DNA of 64,000 nt from CAYQTE01 sp964420285 (lineage in GTDB: Bacteria; Planctomycetota; Phycisphaerae; Tepidisphaerales; Tepidisphaeraceae). The stretch spans positions 22,873 through 86,872 of the forward strand of contig CAYQTE010000013.1 of assembly GCA_964420285.1 (NCBI GenBank). The letters run 5' to 3'. Every line of letters starts with the position of its first letter. Position 1 is the first letter of the stretch. This document shows, piece by piece, positions 8,433 to 17,597 of the stretch. The position numbers were made by a program, and so were the translations under genes. Under the pieces are notes generated by a model, which had not been told where the DNA came from, did no database searches, and worked only from the letters and a program-made list of their open reading frames with translations.

Positions 8433-9842
8433 ATGCGGTCCGGTTTGATTTCGGCCGTCGCCATCTTGACGATTCTCTTCGTCGCATCGACGATTTTCGC
8501 GATTTATTACGGTGTTCAGGCCGGCAAATCGTCGGACGAGGAAGACCGGATGCGATTGGAAATCGCCTCGGTGGCGACCAATCCCAACGCGGACGAGGTC
8601 AGGGAGTTCAAGCAGGATCCGGACTTTGGCGGGCGCACGACCCCCGCGATCAATACCGCGTCGCTGGTGGTCAAAGCACTGGTGCATCAGATCACCGGCG
8701 GGGACAAGTTGGACGAGAAGGGCGCCCGCGATGCCGCCGCCACGGCCATTGGCAACGCCCAGAAAGCCATGCCGGCCGGGGTGCAGTTGCCGCAAGACCT
8801 CGATGGCGCCCTGGGCATGGTCACGCAACAGCTTGTTACCGCACGAGCCACGATTGACACGCTCAACAACGACAAGAGCCAGGACAAGGCCGCGCTGTTG
8901 GCCGAGCAGAAGAAGTCTCAGGCCCAGATTGCCGCCCTGCAACTGCAAGTCAGCCAGGCGATGGCCGACAAGCAGAAGGCGATCGACGCCGGCATGGCCC
9001 AGCAAGCCGCCAAGGACGCGCAGATCGACGCTCTGGCCAAGAACGCCGCCGCCGAACGTGCCACCCTGCAAAGCCAGACCGAGAAGATCAACGCCGCCTA
9101 CAACGATCTGAAAACGCAGGTCGATCTGCTCAAGCGCCAGGTTATCGCCCTGGGCGCCAAGCTCGCCGGCAACCGCGTCGATGTCCGCCAGGCGGTCATC
9201 GATCAATCCGACGGCCAGATCGTCAGCGTCACCTCGGACAACATTGCCTATATCAACCTCGGAATCGGCGACCACATTGCCCCGGGCCAGACCTTCGAGG
9301 TCTACGATGGTCGCCTGCCGCTTCCCAAACTGCCCAATCTGGCCGACAACGAAACCATGCCGGTCGGCAAGGGCTCGATTGAAGTCATTCGCGTGGCCAA
9401 CGGCGCCAGCCAATGCCGCGTCATCGCCACCCAAAACGGCCAAAACCTCTCCCCCGGCGACAAGATTCTCAATCTCGTCTACGACCGCAATACCAAATAC
9501 AATTTCGTCGTCTACGGCGATTTCGATATCAACAACACCGGCAAAGCCGTTCCGCAGGACGCCCAGGTCATCAAACGCCTCGTGACCCAATGGGGCGGCA
9601 CCGTCAAGGACCAGATCACGCCGGAAACCGACTTCGTCATCATGGGCAAGGAGCCGGAGGTTCCCCAATTCACGGCCGACGAACTGAAAGACCCGTTCAA
9701 CAAGAAGAAGTACGACGACGCCAACGCCGCGGCCGACAAATACGACGATGAAGCCAAGCAGGCCCAGGATCTTTCTGTTCCGATCCTGAACCAGAACCGC
9801 TTCCTGTATTACGTCGGCTACTACGACACGGTCGGGCGGTAA
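8433..9842 (+). CDS. Membrane-anchored coiled-coil protein
   Basis: A 469-residue protein. Residues 2-27 form one membrane helix (GLISAVAILTILFVASTIFAIYYG), probably an uncleaved anchor. Residues ~130-250 are an alanine/glutamine/lysine-rich coiled coil (LAEQKKSQAQIAALQLQVSQ...). The C-terminal ~220 residues form a globular domain (DGQIVSVTSDNIAYINLGIGD...SPGDKILNLVYDRN) with a beta-rich look, possibly like the C-terminal part of MreC-type or flagellar scaffold proteins, then an acidic lysine-rich tail. ATG 8433 was chosen because GGAGGT sits at 8422-8427. It stands alone between repeat copies. Function unknown; a structural cell-envelope role is a guess. Confidence 0.8.
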   Translation: MRSGLISAVAILTILFVASTIFAIYYGVQAGKSSDEEDRMRLEIASVATNPNADEVREFKQDPDFGGRTTPAINTASLVVKALVHQITGGDKLDEKGARDAAATAIGNAQKAMPAGVQLPQDLDGALGMVTQQLVTARATIDTLNNDKSQDKAALLAEQKKSQAQIAALQLQVSQAMADKQKAIDAGMAQQAAKDAQIDALAKNAAAERATLQSQTEKINAAYNDLKTQVDLLKRQVIALGAKLAGNRVDVRQAVIDQSDGQIVSVTSDNIAYINLGIGDHIAPGQTFEVYDGRLPLPKLPNLADNETMPVGKGSIEVIRVANGASQCRVIATQNGQNLSPGDKILNLVYDRNTKYNFVVYGDFDINNTGKAVPQDAQVIKRLVTQWGGTVKDQITPETDFVIMGKEPEVPQFTADELKDPFNKKKYDDANAAADKYDDEAKQAQDLSVPILNQNRFLYYVGYYDTVGR

Positions 9843-9893
9843 TCGCCCGGGCGCGCGTCGCAAGGGTCACGCGGAATTACCCCGGTGTTGCTG

Positions 9894-10373
9894 CTACCTG
9901 GCCGACAATCGCCGGCCCAGATCGGCCAGCAATCGCTTGTCCAGTTTGTCGGAGTCGGCCGTCCGCAGCGCCAGTGTCAGCACCGACGGGCACAGCAGCA
10001 GCACGACCGGATTTTCCACCGCCGCCCCGCGGGCCAGCAAGCGCAACTGGTGAACCTCCGCTTTGGATAAACCCAGCGCCCGCGCCAGTTCCTTCATCAA
10101 TTTGCCCGGATGGTTCACGGTGCCCGGTTCGGTCTGGCGCTGCCGCCGAAGATGAATCGCGACAATCAGCGCGATCAGTCCCAGCACCACATAGAAGAAC
10201 GGCGCGGCCGAGTGACTCTCGCTGGGCGAACCGACGTTCTGCTCGATACTGCGGAACACATCCTCCTGCGTCGGTCCGGCCGCCGCCAGACGCGCGATCC
10301 CCATCGCGATCGCCGTCCCAATCGTCCGGCCGATCACTCGCCAACTTCGAGCAACGTGTCCAATTCCCCGCAC
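9894..10373 (-). CDS. Small membrane protein, conserved hypothetical
   Basis: About 159 residues if translation starts at the GTG at 10373, giving a signal-like N-terminus (WRVIGRTIGTAIAMGIARLAAAG). ATG 10304 is the alternative. A second hydrophobic helix (FFYVVLGLIALIVAIHL) is followed by RRQRQ and a cytoplasmic domain (KLMKELARALGLSKAEVHQL...CPSVLTLALRTADSDK). The frame stays open upstream to 10559, but that part is only translation of repeat A copy 2 and is not credible coding sequence. It lies just downstream of the HEAT-repeat gene on the same strand, with the repeat between them. Function unknown. Confidence 0.6.
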   Translation of the reverse strand: MRGIGHVARSWRVIGRTIGTAIAMGIARLAAAGPTQEDVFRSIEQNVGSPSESHSAAPFFYVVLGLIALIVAIHLRRQRQTEPGTVNHPGKLMKELARALGLSKAEVHQLRLLARGAAVENPVVLLLCPSVLTLALRTADSDKLDKRLLADLGRRLSAR

Positions 10374-10399
10374 CGAAGACGACTCGATGCCGCCCGCCT

Positions 10400-10540
10400 C
10401 TTTCTCCCTCTGCCTGTACGCAGGGGGAGGGTGGGGGTGGGGGTTGGCCGCTACGTCATTTATCACGCGCCCACCCGTGCAACATTTCTGGCGAAGAACC
10501 CCCACCTCTATCCTCCCCCTGAGTACAGGGAGAGGAGGAA
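10400..10540. repeat. Family A palindromic repeat, copy 2
   Basis: The inner stem is intact: left arm CTCCCTCTGCCTGTACGCAGG (from 10404), right arm CCTCCCCCTGAGTACAGGGA (from 10512). The flanking GGGTGGGGGTTG and GAAGAACCCCCACCTC are also present. The outer GAGTGCCCGA arms seen in copies 1, 4 and 5 are missing, so this is a shortened copy. It separates two minus-strand genes and its translation extends the downstream ORF artificially. Confidence 0.85.
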
Positions 10541-10578
10541 TAACAGGCTGATCGTCCATCGCACGGTTCCTTTCGCGC

Positions 10579-12651
10579 TCACGCCGCCGGGGCCGCCGCT
10601 CGCATCGCCGCCGCCAGTTCCTTCAGCACGCTCAGCGCGTAGCGGCGAACCCGCACGTTCGTGTCCGTCCGCGCCAGCCGTCCCACTTCCCCGCCCAAAC
10701 GCCACCATCCGATTTCATTGAGCAGCCACATCGCCGAGATCCGGTGCTCGGGGCGGCTGTCGCGGAGCATGTTCAGCAATTCCGGCCCGACCGTTCCCAG
10801 CTTCATGCGATGCAGTGCCTTGATCGCATTGGCCCGCTCGCGATTGTGCGCCGATCGGGCCCGATGCAATAACACCGGCAGGAATTGCGTCGACTTCTGC
10901 GCCTCGAGCACTTCGATCGCATTGGCCCGCACGCGCCCATCCACATCCTCCAGGGCCCGCTCCAGCAAAACCTCCGGCTTCACCGACGTCAGCCCGCCCA
11001 CCAGCACCACCGCCTTGCTGCGAACCTTGGGATTGGCATGTCCCACCAACGTCAGCAGCGGCTCGCGCAACGATTCGGCCAGCCCCAGTTCCTGTGCCAA
11101 CTGCATCGCCTTGAGCCGCTGATCAATCGGCCCGCCCGTCAGCAGGCGCGTCAGCCGGGCCGTCGCATCCGGCAACAGCTTCAGCATCGCCTTGCCCGCC
11201 TGGCGACGCGTCGGCTTGTCCATTCGATCAAACCGGTTCCAGAAATTATCGAATCCCACCTGACCGATGGCCCGACCCACCACCCGCCGAACCGTCTCCC
11301 CCGTGCCGGTCATCAACTGCAACAGGGTGTTCTCGTAATCGGCCGGCCGGCGGCGAATCAGCTCCCGCGCCGCCATGCGCACGATGCGTTCGTCGGTGTC
11401 GGCCAGGAGCGACTTGAGGAAGCCGGTGGACGATCCCTTCTTGCGTGCCGCCGCCACGCGAAGCAACTGTACGCGCGCCCCCACGTCGGAGGCGCAATGT
11501 TTCCAAAGCCGTTCCAGCCGCTCATCCTGCACCAGATCGTGCATGCCCGACGCCGCCAGCCACTGGCCGATCCGTGCCGCCTCGATCGGCGTGCGCCCGG
11601 CCAGGTCGGTCAGCAAATCCGCCTCCGACCACCAGATTCCCCGGCTCACCTGGTGCATGCACAATTGCAGTTGCAAATCCTTCAGCCAATGCGTCTTGTC
11701 CAGCATCGCTCCCAGCACGCCCGCATCGGCGATGTGCGCGAACACCGATCCAAAATGCGTCCGAAGCTGCCCGTGCGATGCCCCCAGCAAAAATGCCGGC
11801 ACATGCTGCGGCAGCGGCGGCTGCTGCAACCGCCTCACCAGCAGGCTCTGGCCCATGTGCTTGGCCGTCTGCAAGATCGACAGCGTCTTGCTCCCCGGCC
11901 AGTCGCACAACAGCAAGACCGCTGATACCAGTTCCTGCGTCTGACCCGCGCCCGGCCGGTGCCAACTGATCGCCCGCGCCAGAACATCTTCGATCTCAGT
12001 CCGGTTGGCGACGAGTTGCTGGTAGGCGACATAACCATCCCACGGCCGGCCATCGTCAAAAGCATCGGCCGTCGACTCCCCGGCCGGTGATAGTGTGGCG
12101 GGATTGTCCCATTGGGTTCCCGTATCGGGGGTTTGAGCCTCGTTCGCCGCGCCCGCGGCCGAGCTCACCGCGATCCGCTCGGCGTGTTCATCGGGAACCC
12201 CGCCCTCGAAATTGCCGCGTTGCAGCCTTCGCGTCTGTTCGGCCACCCATCCCGCCAAACTCACCAGCGCCTCTTCCGCCGCCTGCGCCACCGCCGGATC
12301 TTCCGACCCCATGTTCTCGGTCAGAACATAGGCCAGCTTGCCTTGGCGGCCCCGGCCGATCAGGTGGATCGCCGCCAGCCGGCGTTCGGACCGTTCGCTT
12401 CGAGCCGCCTCGCGCAGCGCGTGATGAAACCAGGAGAGTTCCTTGATCACGTGGGCCTTGACCTCGGGCGATGAATCGTCGAAGTGCTCGACCACTGTTC
12501 CAAGGCCTTCGGTGCTCTGGCGTTCGATCAGAACCGCCAGCGCCTCGCATTGTTCCTGCGGATTGCCCAGGCGTATCGCGTCCAGCAATGCCGCATCCGC
12601 GGCGTCATTCCTGCTGGCCAGCATCGCCTTGGCGAGTCGATCGAACATCAA
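10579..12651 (-). CDS. HEAT-repeat protein
   Basis: A 690-residue soluble protein made of helical repeats. Clear HEAT-type units lie at the N-terminus (residues ~20-150, GNPQEQCEALAVLIER, SSPEVKAHVIKELSW, SEDPAVAQAAEEALVSLAG) and across the C-terminal third (NPKVRSKAVVLVGGL, DVDGRVRANAIEVLE, SRPEHRISAMWLLNEIG, DTNVRVRRYALSVLKELA). The middle is a less regular helical region with a low-complexity stretch near 165-210. Such proteins serve as binding scaffolds. AAGGATTG precedes the ATG pair at 12651. The partner is unknown; the membrane protein gene downstream is the nearest candidate. Confidence 0.82.
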   Translation of the reverse strand: MMFDRLAKAMLASRNDAADAALLDAIRLGNPQEQCEALAVLIERQSTEGLGTVVEHFDDSSPEVKAHVIKELSWFHHALREAARSERSERRLAAIHLIGRGRQGKLAYVLTENMGSEDPAVAQAAEEALVSLAGWVAEQTRRLQRGNFEGGVPDEHAERIAVSSAAGAANEAQTPDTGTQWDNPATLSPAGESTADAFDDGRPWDGYVAYQQLVANRTEIEDVLARAISWHRPGAGQTQELVSAVLLLCDWPGSKTLSILQTAKHMGQSLLVRRLQQPPLPQHVPAFLLGASHGQLRTHFGSVFAHIADAGVLGAMLDKTHWLKDLQLQLCMHQVSRGIWWSEADLLTDLAGRTPIEAARIGQWLAASGMHDLVQDERLERLWKHCASDVGARVQLLRVAAARKKGSSTGFLKSLLADTDERIVRMAARELIRRRPADYENTLLQLMTGTGETVRRVVGRAIGQVGFDNFWNRFDRMDKPTRRQAGKAMLKLLPDATARLTRLLTGGPIDQRLKAMQLAQELGLAESLREPLLTLVGHANPKVRSKAVVLVGGLTSVKPEVLLERALEDVDGRVRANAIEVLEAQKSTQFLPVLLHRARSAHNRERANAIKALHRMKLGTVGPELLNMLRDSRPEHRISAMWLLNEIGWWRLGGEVGRLARTDTNVRVRRYALSVLKELAAAMRAAAPAA

Positions 12652-12700
12652 TCCTTGTTATCGGACTTTGGGCGTTGCTCCCATGAGGAATCTGACCCCG

Positions 12701-13009
12701 TCACCCTTGGCCTTTGGGCATCACCCGGATCGACAGCAAAATCCGGCCGTCCAGCAGGCCCGACAGGTCCGCGATTGTCCCTCGCGGCCGAAGCCACTTG
12801 TCGTCCTGGCCTGCTTTGGCGCGCCACAGGCACATGACCGCCGCTCCGGGGCCCACCACCATGCTCGCCGCCGGCCACGTTCCCCGATCCGCCACGACGC
12901 CGTCGAAATCGCCCGGGCCATGCAAGCGCAGCATCCGCCCCTGGAAATACGGCCGCTCGAAGACATCCACCCAACACCCGATCCGCGTCCTCCGCGCCGA
13001 TTTTCGCAT
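12701..13009 (-). CDS. Beta/gamma-crystallin-like small protein
   Basis: A 102-residue protein whose core, WVDVFERPYFQGRMLRLHG and PGDFDGV, resembles one Greek-key motif of the beta/gamma-crystallin fold (aromatic-x-FxGxx...L.G). The rest (SMVVGPGAAVMCLWRAK...LSGLLDGRILLSIRVMP) is consistent with a beta-rich domain. There is no signal peptide. The start is the ATG at 13009, preceded by CAGGAT; the longer frame to 13174 has no better start. It lies 49 bp upstream of the HEAT-repeat gene on the same strand and may be co-transcribed with it. The crystallin assignment is from motif similarity only. Confidence 0.6.
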   Translation of the reverse strand: MRKSARRTRIGCWVDVFERPYFQGRMLRLHGPGDFDGVVADRGTWPAASMVVGPGAAVMCLWRAKAGQDDKWLRPRGTIADLSGLLDGRILLSIRVMPKGQG

Positions 13010-13231
13010 GCGCCATCCTGCCGTTTGCCCAGATCGTCCATCGAGCGGCGCCCGACCCGGCAGCCCCCCCAAGCCGCCGGTCGCCGGGCCGGCCACCGTT
13101 TGTACTCCTACCAGATTCGACTCCCCCGTCGCAATTACCCTAAACCGGTGAGCGCCCGATTGATCGCACCCCACTCGACCAGCGACCCAAAAGCGGTTAA
13201 TGTCCCTTTCTGTACGAGTCAGGAGCCGCTC

Positions 13232-13585
13232 GTGAACAAACGCACCCCATCTCCGCGCCAGCCGCCTGGCGAAGTATCCTTACGGCTGAGCGCGCTGCAC
13301 CAAGCCAGCGCCGCATCCCGCCGTCGCCTGGTCGCCGAGTTCTGCCGCTTCCTGGCCGGCCCCGGCGCCGCCCGCCTGGAGAAGACCGATCCCTCGCCTG
13401 CCCAGGGCCTGCCCCGTCGGCTGGCGCAGACCTTCGAGCGGCTTCTGGCCGGTGACAGCGAAAAACAGGTGGCCGCCCGCCTGGGACTCAGCCCGCACAC
13501 CATCCACGTCTACGTCAAGGCTCTCTACAAACACTTCAATGTGACAACCCGTGCGGAATTGCTGGCCAGATACATCAGGCGATGA
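13232..13585 (+). CDS. Small LuxR-type helix-turn-helix regulator
   Basis: A 117-residue DNA-binding protein. The C-terminal half is a GerE/LuxR helix-turn-helix: LPRRLAQTFERLLAGDSEKQVAARLGLSPHTIHVYVKALYKHFNVTTRAEL, quoted here as its key segments DSEKQVAARLGLS and TIHVYVKALYKHF. There is no receiver or ligand domain, so the protein is only the DNA-binding module with a basic N-terminal extension. GTG 13232 is the start because AGGAG lies at 13221-13225. It stands alone and converges on the lipoprotein gene. Target genes are unknown. Confidence 0.8.
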   Translation: MNKRTPSPRQPPGEVSLRLSALHQASAASRRRLVAEFCRFLAGPGAARLEKTDPSPAQGLPRRLAQTFERLLAGDSEKQVAARLGLSPHTIHVYVKALYKHFNVTTRAELLARYIRR

Positions 13586-13599
13586 CGCCGTATCGGCTG

Positions 13600-14607
13600 C
13601 TAACCGCCCTTGGCGTCCGCAACGCACCGGTAGATCACACACTGATTGGACATGAACGTGTCGGTCAGTGCCTCGGTCGCGGTTGCAGCGGTGAACGTCT
13701 GTTTCCGCGTGTAGCCGCCCTGGGCCAGGAAGTCGGCTTTCGGAACGACGTTGTAATCATCGTATCGCAGCAGGCTGTAGACGCGGCCCGGCGTCAAAGG
13801 GCGGATGGCCAGCGTCGCGTGCATGACAGCCGGTTCCTCCCCGGCCACCACGTACGGCTCGTCCCGCCGGTCGACTCCCAACTGGATGGGCACGGTTTCG
13901 TGGTTGGAATCGCTGATCCCCGTCACGGCGCAGCCGTAATCCTCCAGCCGCGGGACGTAGTAGGACAGGCTCCCCGCATCCGCCTCGGCTCGCGAGGCGG
14001 CGAGGGTCTTGAATGCGCGGGAGAACCTGCTGGTTTCGTAGTTGTCGTAGAAGAACAGCGTGTCATCGTCCCAATAGCCGGTCTTGTCGTGAAATGACTT
14101 AAAGCCGATGACGGGAACAATGTGATCGTAGTCGGGGAACTCGCCGCCCGGGTAAAAAACTGTTGCGATCACCGGATGCCCGGCGGCAAGTTGCTGCTTG
14201 ATCCAGGCCAGATACGCCTTGAACTGGGGTACCGGTTGCCGCCGGCGGTCCCATTGTTGATAGGTCAGGCGCAGATTATCGAGCACGATGGTCTCATTGG
14301 TGCCGATCAGCACATCCTGCCGCTGATCCGGCCGGACCATCGCTCTGGCCTGATACTGGGAGATGTACGAGCCGTAATACATGGCCAGCGCCTGGATGCT
14401 GGCTTCGCCGCAATAGCCGAGGTTCTGATCCCATTGCAACCGAGGTGGGATGGCGAGAATGCAGCCCTGGGGCCCGGGATCGGTATCGCCGACGGCCGGG
14501 GCAAGATGCGCGCAACCCGACAGGGCCCAAAGAAGACAAAGCAAAACGAGGTAGGCCGCGTCCAGATCGCGCGACATTCGGCGGGTCATGGGGCAATTCC
14601 CGATCAT
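13600..14607 (-). CDS. C39-like cysteine peptidase lipoprotein
   Basis: A 335-residue lipoprotein. A hydrophobic signal segment (AYLVLLCLLWALSGC) ends in a lipobox with Cys at about residue 32. The catalytic pattern of papain-like C39 peptidases follows: QNLGYCGEASIQALAMYYG (Cys), then PDYDHIVPVIGF (His) and FFYDNYE (Asp/Asn). QQLAAGHPVIATVF is also typical. GAGG lies five bases before the ATG at 14607, which favours it over the ATGs at 14589 and 14577. It probably acts at the cell surface or in the periplasm. The substrate is unknown; no double-glycine leader peptide gene or peptidase-type ABC exporter is next to it. Confidence 0.75.
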   Translation of the reverse strand: MIGNCPMTRRMSRDLDAAYLVLLCLLWALSGCAHLAPAVGDTDPGPQGCILAIPPRLQWDQNLGYCGEASIQALAMYYGSYISQYQARAMVRPDQRQDVLIGTNETIVLDNLRLTYQQWDRRRQPVPQFKAYLAWIKQQLAAGHPVIATVFYPGGEFPDYDHIVPVIGFKSFHDKTGYWDDDTLFFYDNYETSRFSRAFKTLAASRAEADAGSLSYYVPRLEDYGCAVTGISDSNHETVPIQLGVDRRDEPYVVAGEEPAVMHATLAIRPLTPGRVYSLLRYDDYNVVPKADFLAQGGYTRKQTFTAATATEALTDTFMSNQCVIYRCVADAKGG

Positions 14608-14742
14608 GGAACCTCAAAAAGACAATGGGAAGCGACAGGTAGCGGTTTTCCCGCCATCCCTCGGTCGCCATCGCCGCACGCCAGAACGCGTGTTCATCCT
14701 ACCATTCCGCCGCTGGGTCTTCATTCCCCGGCCCCACAGCAT

Positions 14743-15456
14743 TCATCCGCCCAAATACGCCTTCTTCACATCCGGATGCTGCAACAGCGTGGCGGCCCGG
14801 TCGTGCAGGATTATCCGGCCGGTCTGCATCACGTAGGCGCGGTGGGCGATCGACAGGGCCATGTTGGCATTCTGCTCGACGAGGAACATGGTGACGCCGG
14901 AGGCGTTCAGGTCGCGGATGGTCTGGAAAATCGCCCGCACCACCAGCGGGGCCAGGCCCAGCGACGGCTCATCGAGCAAGAGCAGTGACGGCCGGCTCAT
15001 CAGGGCGCGGGCGATGGCCAGCATCTGCTGCTGCCCGCCGCTGAGCGTGCCACAGCGCTGAGCGTGCCGCTCCTTGAGGATGGGAAACAGTTGGTAACAC
15101 TTCTCCAGATCGACGGCGATGGCGTGTCGGTCGCGCCGGGCGTAGGCGCCCAGACGCAGGTTTTCCAGAACGGTCAAATTGGTAAAGACCTGCCGGCCTT
15201 CGGGGACGTGGCTGATGCCAAGGCGGCTGATGCGGTAGGGCGGCAATCGGCGCAGCGCCGTCTCGCCCCGCCAGATAATCTGCCCGCGCCTGGGGCGGAT
15301 CAGGCCGCTGATCGTGCGCAGCAGCGTCGTCTTTCCGGCCCCATTGGCGCCGACCAGGGCCACGATCTCGCCCTGTTCGATATGCACGCTCAGATCGTGC
15401 AGCACGGTGATCGGGCCGTACGCCACGTCGAGATGTTGTGCCTCCAGCAGCATCAT
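14743..15456 (-). CDS. livF: Branched-chain amino-acid ABC transporter, ATPase LivF
   Basis: A 237-residue ABC ATPase: Walker A GANGAGKTT, signature LSGGQQQMLAIARAL, Walker B LLLLDEPSLGLAP, switch His in MFLVEQN region. SLGLAP and GISHVPEGRQVFTNLTV are marks of the LivF group. It is the last gene of a five-gene livKHMGF cluster read on the minus strand, and overlaps livG by 4 bp. With LivG it powers import of branched-chain amino acids or a related amide through LivH/LivM. Confidence 0.94.
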   Translation of the reverse strand: MMLLEAQHLDVAYGPITVLHDLSVHIEQGEIVALVGANGAGKTTLLRTISGLIRPRRGQIIWRGETALRRLPPYRISRLGISHVPEGRQVFTNLTVLENLRLGAYARRDRHAIAVDLEKCYQLFPILKERHAQRCGTLSGGQQQMLAIARALMSRPSLLLLDEPSLGLAPLVVRAIFQTIRDLNASGVTMFLVEQNANMALSIAHRAYVMQTGRIILHDRAATLLQHPDVKKAYLGG

Positions 15457-16220
15457 GGGACCGGCTCGCCGAGATAGGCTTCGATGACTTGCGGGTTGGA
15501 CTGGATTTCCCGCGGCGTTCCGACGGCGATGGTCTGGCCGTAATCGAGAACCGTGATGCGCTGCGAGATCGACATGACCAGATTCATATCGTGCTCGATG
15601 AGCCAGATGCCGAGATGGAAGCGGTCGCGGATCATGCGGATCAGGTCCATGAGGCGGATTTTCTCCTCCGGGTTCATGCCCGCCGCCGGCTCGTCCAGAA
15701 GCAACACGCGCGGATGCGTGGCCAGGGCGCGGGCGATTTCAAGGCGGCGCTGATCGCCGTAGCTGAGGCTGGCGGCCGGCACCGCGGCATAGCGTTCCAG
15801 ACCGAGAATGCCGAGCAGTTCGCGGGCTTCATATTCGAGCTGACGGCGCTGCCGTTCAAAGCCCGGGCCGTGGATGAACGCGCTGAGCAGCCCCTCGCGC
15901 GTGCTGTGATGCAACGCGACGGCGACGTTCTGTACGGCCGTGAGATTGCGGAACAGGCGAATGTTCTGGAATGTACGTGCGATGCCGCGCCGATTGATAA
16001 CATCCGGCGGCAGGCCGTCGATGCGCTGGCCGGATAATTCGATAGTCCCCGCTGTTGGCGCGTAAACGCCGGTGACAAGATTGAAGGCCGTGGTCTTGCC
16101 CGCACCGTTGGGGCCGATGAGAGCGACCAGCTCGCCCGATTCGATGGCGAAGGAGAACCCGGTAAGGGCCACCAGCCCGCCGAATCGAACTTCGAGATTG
16201 TCGCAACTGAGCAGGGGCAT
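15453..16220 (-). CDS. livG: Branched-chain amino-acid ABC transporter, ATPase LivG
   Basis: A 255-residue ABC ATPase with Walker A GPNGAGKTT, RRGIARTFQNIRLFRNLTA (LivG-type Q-loop region), signature LSYGDQRRLEIARAL and Walker B VLLLDEPAAGMNP. The C-terminal extension YGQTIAVGTPREIQSNPQVIEAYLGE is diagnostic for LivG. It starts 3 bp after livM and overlaps livF by 4 bp, so translation is probably coupled. Confidence 0.94.
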   Translation of the reverse strand: MPLLSCDNLEVRFGGLVALTGFSFAIESGELVALIGPNGAGKTTAFNLVTGVYAPTAGTIELSGQRIDGLPPDVINRRGIARTFQNIRLFRNLTAVQNVAVALHHSTREGLLSAFIHGPGFERQRRQLEYEARELLGILGLERYAAVPAASLSYGDQRRLEIARALATHPRVLLLDEPAAGMNPEEKIRLMDLIRMIRDRFHLGIWLIEHDMNLVMSISQRITVLDYGQTIAVGTPREIQSNPQVIEAYLGEPVP

Positions 16221-16223
16221 GGG

Positions 16224-17597
16224 TCAGGCCACTTTCGATCGTCGCGAGAACATTTGCCGCACGCGCGGCTTGGCGACCATGACGACAATGAGCAGCAGCG
16301 CATAGACGAACATCTTGTTGTCGTGAAGCCATTTGGCCGGGGCTTGCAGATGCGGGAGCAGGTCCGGCGCATCGTCGAGGATATATGGCAGCATCGTCAG
16401 CGCGATCGCGGCGATGGTGGCGCCCCAGATATTGCCCAGACCGCCGAGTGTTACCATCACCACGATCTCGACCGATTTCATAAAACCGAACGAATTGGTG
16501 GCCAGATAGCCCTGCGAATGGGCGAACAGCACGCCGGCCACTCCCGCTCCGAACGCGCCAACGACGAACGCGAAAACCTTGTTGCGAGTCGTGTTGATGC
16601 CGCAGGCGGCGGCGGCGATTTCGTCCTCGCGCACGGCCGAGAGTTCCAGCCCCTGCGGCGAGCGCTGCAATCGCCGGGCGGCGACGAACATGACCAGCGC
16701 CGTCCCCGCCGCCCAGGGGAAGAAATATCGCGCCACGGTCTGGCCATCGTCCAAGTGATACACCGGCACCGACAACCCGCGCGCCCCGCCGAGCGGATCG
16801 CAGATGTTGATCAGGTCGGAAATGATCTTGGCGAACCCCAGCGTCGCGATCGCCAGATAATCGCCGCGCAGACGGAGTGTCGGCAACCCGACGAGAAACC
16901 CGGCCGCCGCCGCCATCGTGCCGCCGCCGATGAGCAGAACGATCATTGTCATCGGCCCGCGCCACGCTGCCGACAGATTCGCACCCGCCGCCGGCGCCGG
17001 CACGATCGCGAGCATGCGATTGAATCCGCTCCACAGCGCGTGAGCGCCTTGATACCACACCAGATAACCCCCCGGCTCGTCGACTCGTTGCGACATCGCC
17101 AGATCGACAAACACCCAGACGACCAGCACCCAGCACAACGCCGCCGGCAGACGACGATGCCATCGCCGCGTGTATCGCACCATCCACGCCAGCCCAATCA
17201 CCACGCCCGCCACGATCACGGCCGTCACGGCGACGATCAGGAAATAAACCAGCACTCCCAGCGGATTGGCGAAATCGGCCGGGCCGTCCGGCGTCTGCAC
17301 CGAACCGAACGTCGCCGCCGCGTAACCGCCCAGGTACGCCCCGACGGCCATAAACCCCGCATGCCCCAGTGAAAATTGCCCGCTGACGCCGTTGATCAGA
17401 TGCAGGCTGACCGCCAGTGTGACGTTGACGCAGATCAGTTCGAGAATCTGCACGTAATAATCGCGATGACGAGCGGGGTCTTCCAGATGCCACGCCGCGA
17501 GCACAAGTAGCGCGATCGCCGCCGCCACCCAGGCGTTTCGCGCCACGCCCAGGAGCAGGCCACGGCCGTACGGAAGATCAGACTTTTTCGCTGACAT
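16224..17597 (-). CDS. livM: Branched-chain amino-acid ABC transporter, permease LivM
   Basis: A 457-residue multi-pass membrane permease. The conserved LivM segment GVSGQFSLGHAGFMAVGAYLGG lies near residue 70 (shown as GQFSLGHAGFMAVGAYLGG). Later motifs LRLRGDYLAIATLGFAKII, GARGLSVP and TLGGLGNIWGATI are also standard. It is longer than most LivM proteins (usually about 300-420) because of an extra membrane segment region around residues 85-200. The N-terminus overlaps livH by 20 bp. Confidence 0.93.
   Translation of the reverse strand: MSAKKSDLPYGRGLLLGVARNAWVAAAIALLVLAAWHLEDPARHRDYYVQILELICVNVTLAVSLHLINGVSGQFSLGHAGFMAVGAYLGGYAAATFGSVQTPDGPADFANPLGVLVYFLIVAVTAVIVAGVVIGLAWMVRYTRRWHRRLPAALCWVLVVWVFVDLAMSQRVDEPGGYLVWYQGAHALWSGFNRMLAIVPAPAAGANLSAAWRGPMTMIVLLIGGGTMAAAAGFLVGLPTLRLRGDYLAIATLGFAKIISDLINICDPLGGARGLSVPVYHLDDGQTVARYFFPWAAGTALVMFVAARRLQRSPQGLELSAVREDEIAAAACGINTTRNKVFAFVVGAFGAGVAGVLFAHSQGYLATNSFGFMKSVEIVVMVTLGGLGNIWGATIAAIALTMLPYILDDAPDLLPHLQAPAKWLHDNKMFVYALLLIVVMVAKPRVRQMFSRRSKVA

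Noticed and set aside
8319..9863. 514-residue minus-strand ORF
   Set aside because: Antisense to the coiled-coil membrane protein gene, whose start has a clear GGAGGT.
10374..10559. N-terminal part of the 221-residue minus-strand frame
   Set aside because: It is translation of family A copy 2, not of a gene.
12443..13231. Long N-terminal extension of the LuxR-type frame
   Set aside because: The real start is the GTG at 13232 after AGGAG; the upstream part overlaps two minus-strand genes and is proline/arginine-rich noise.
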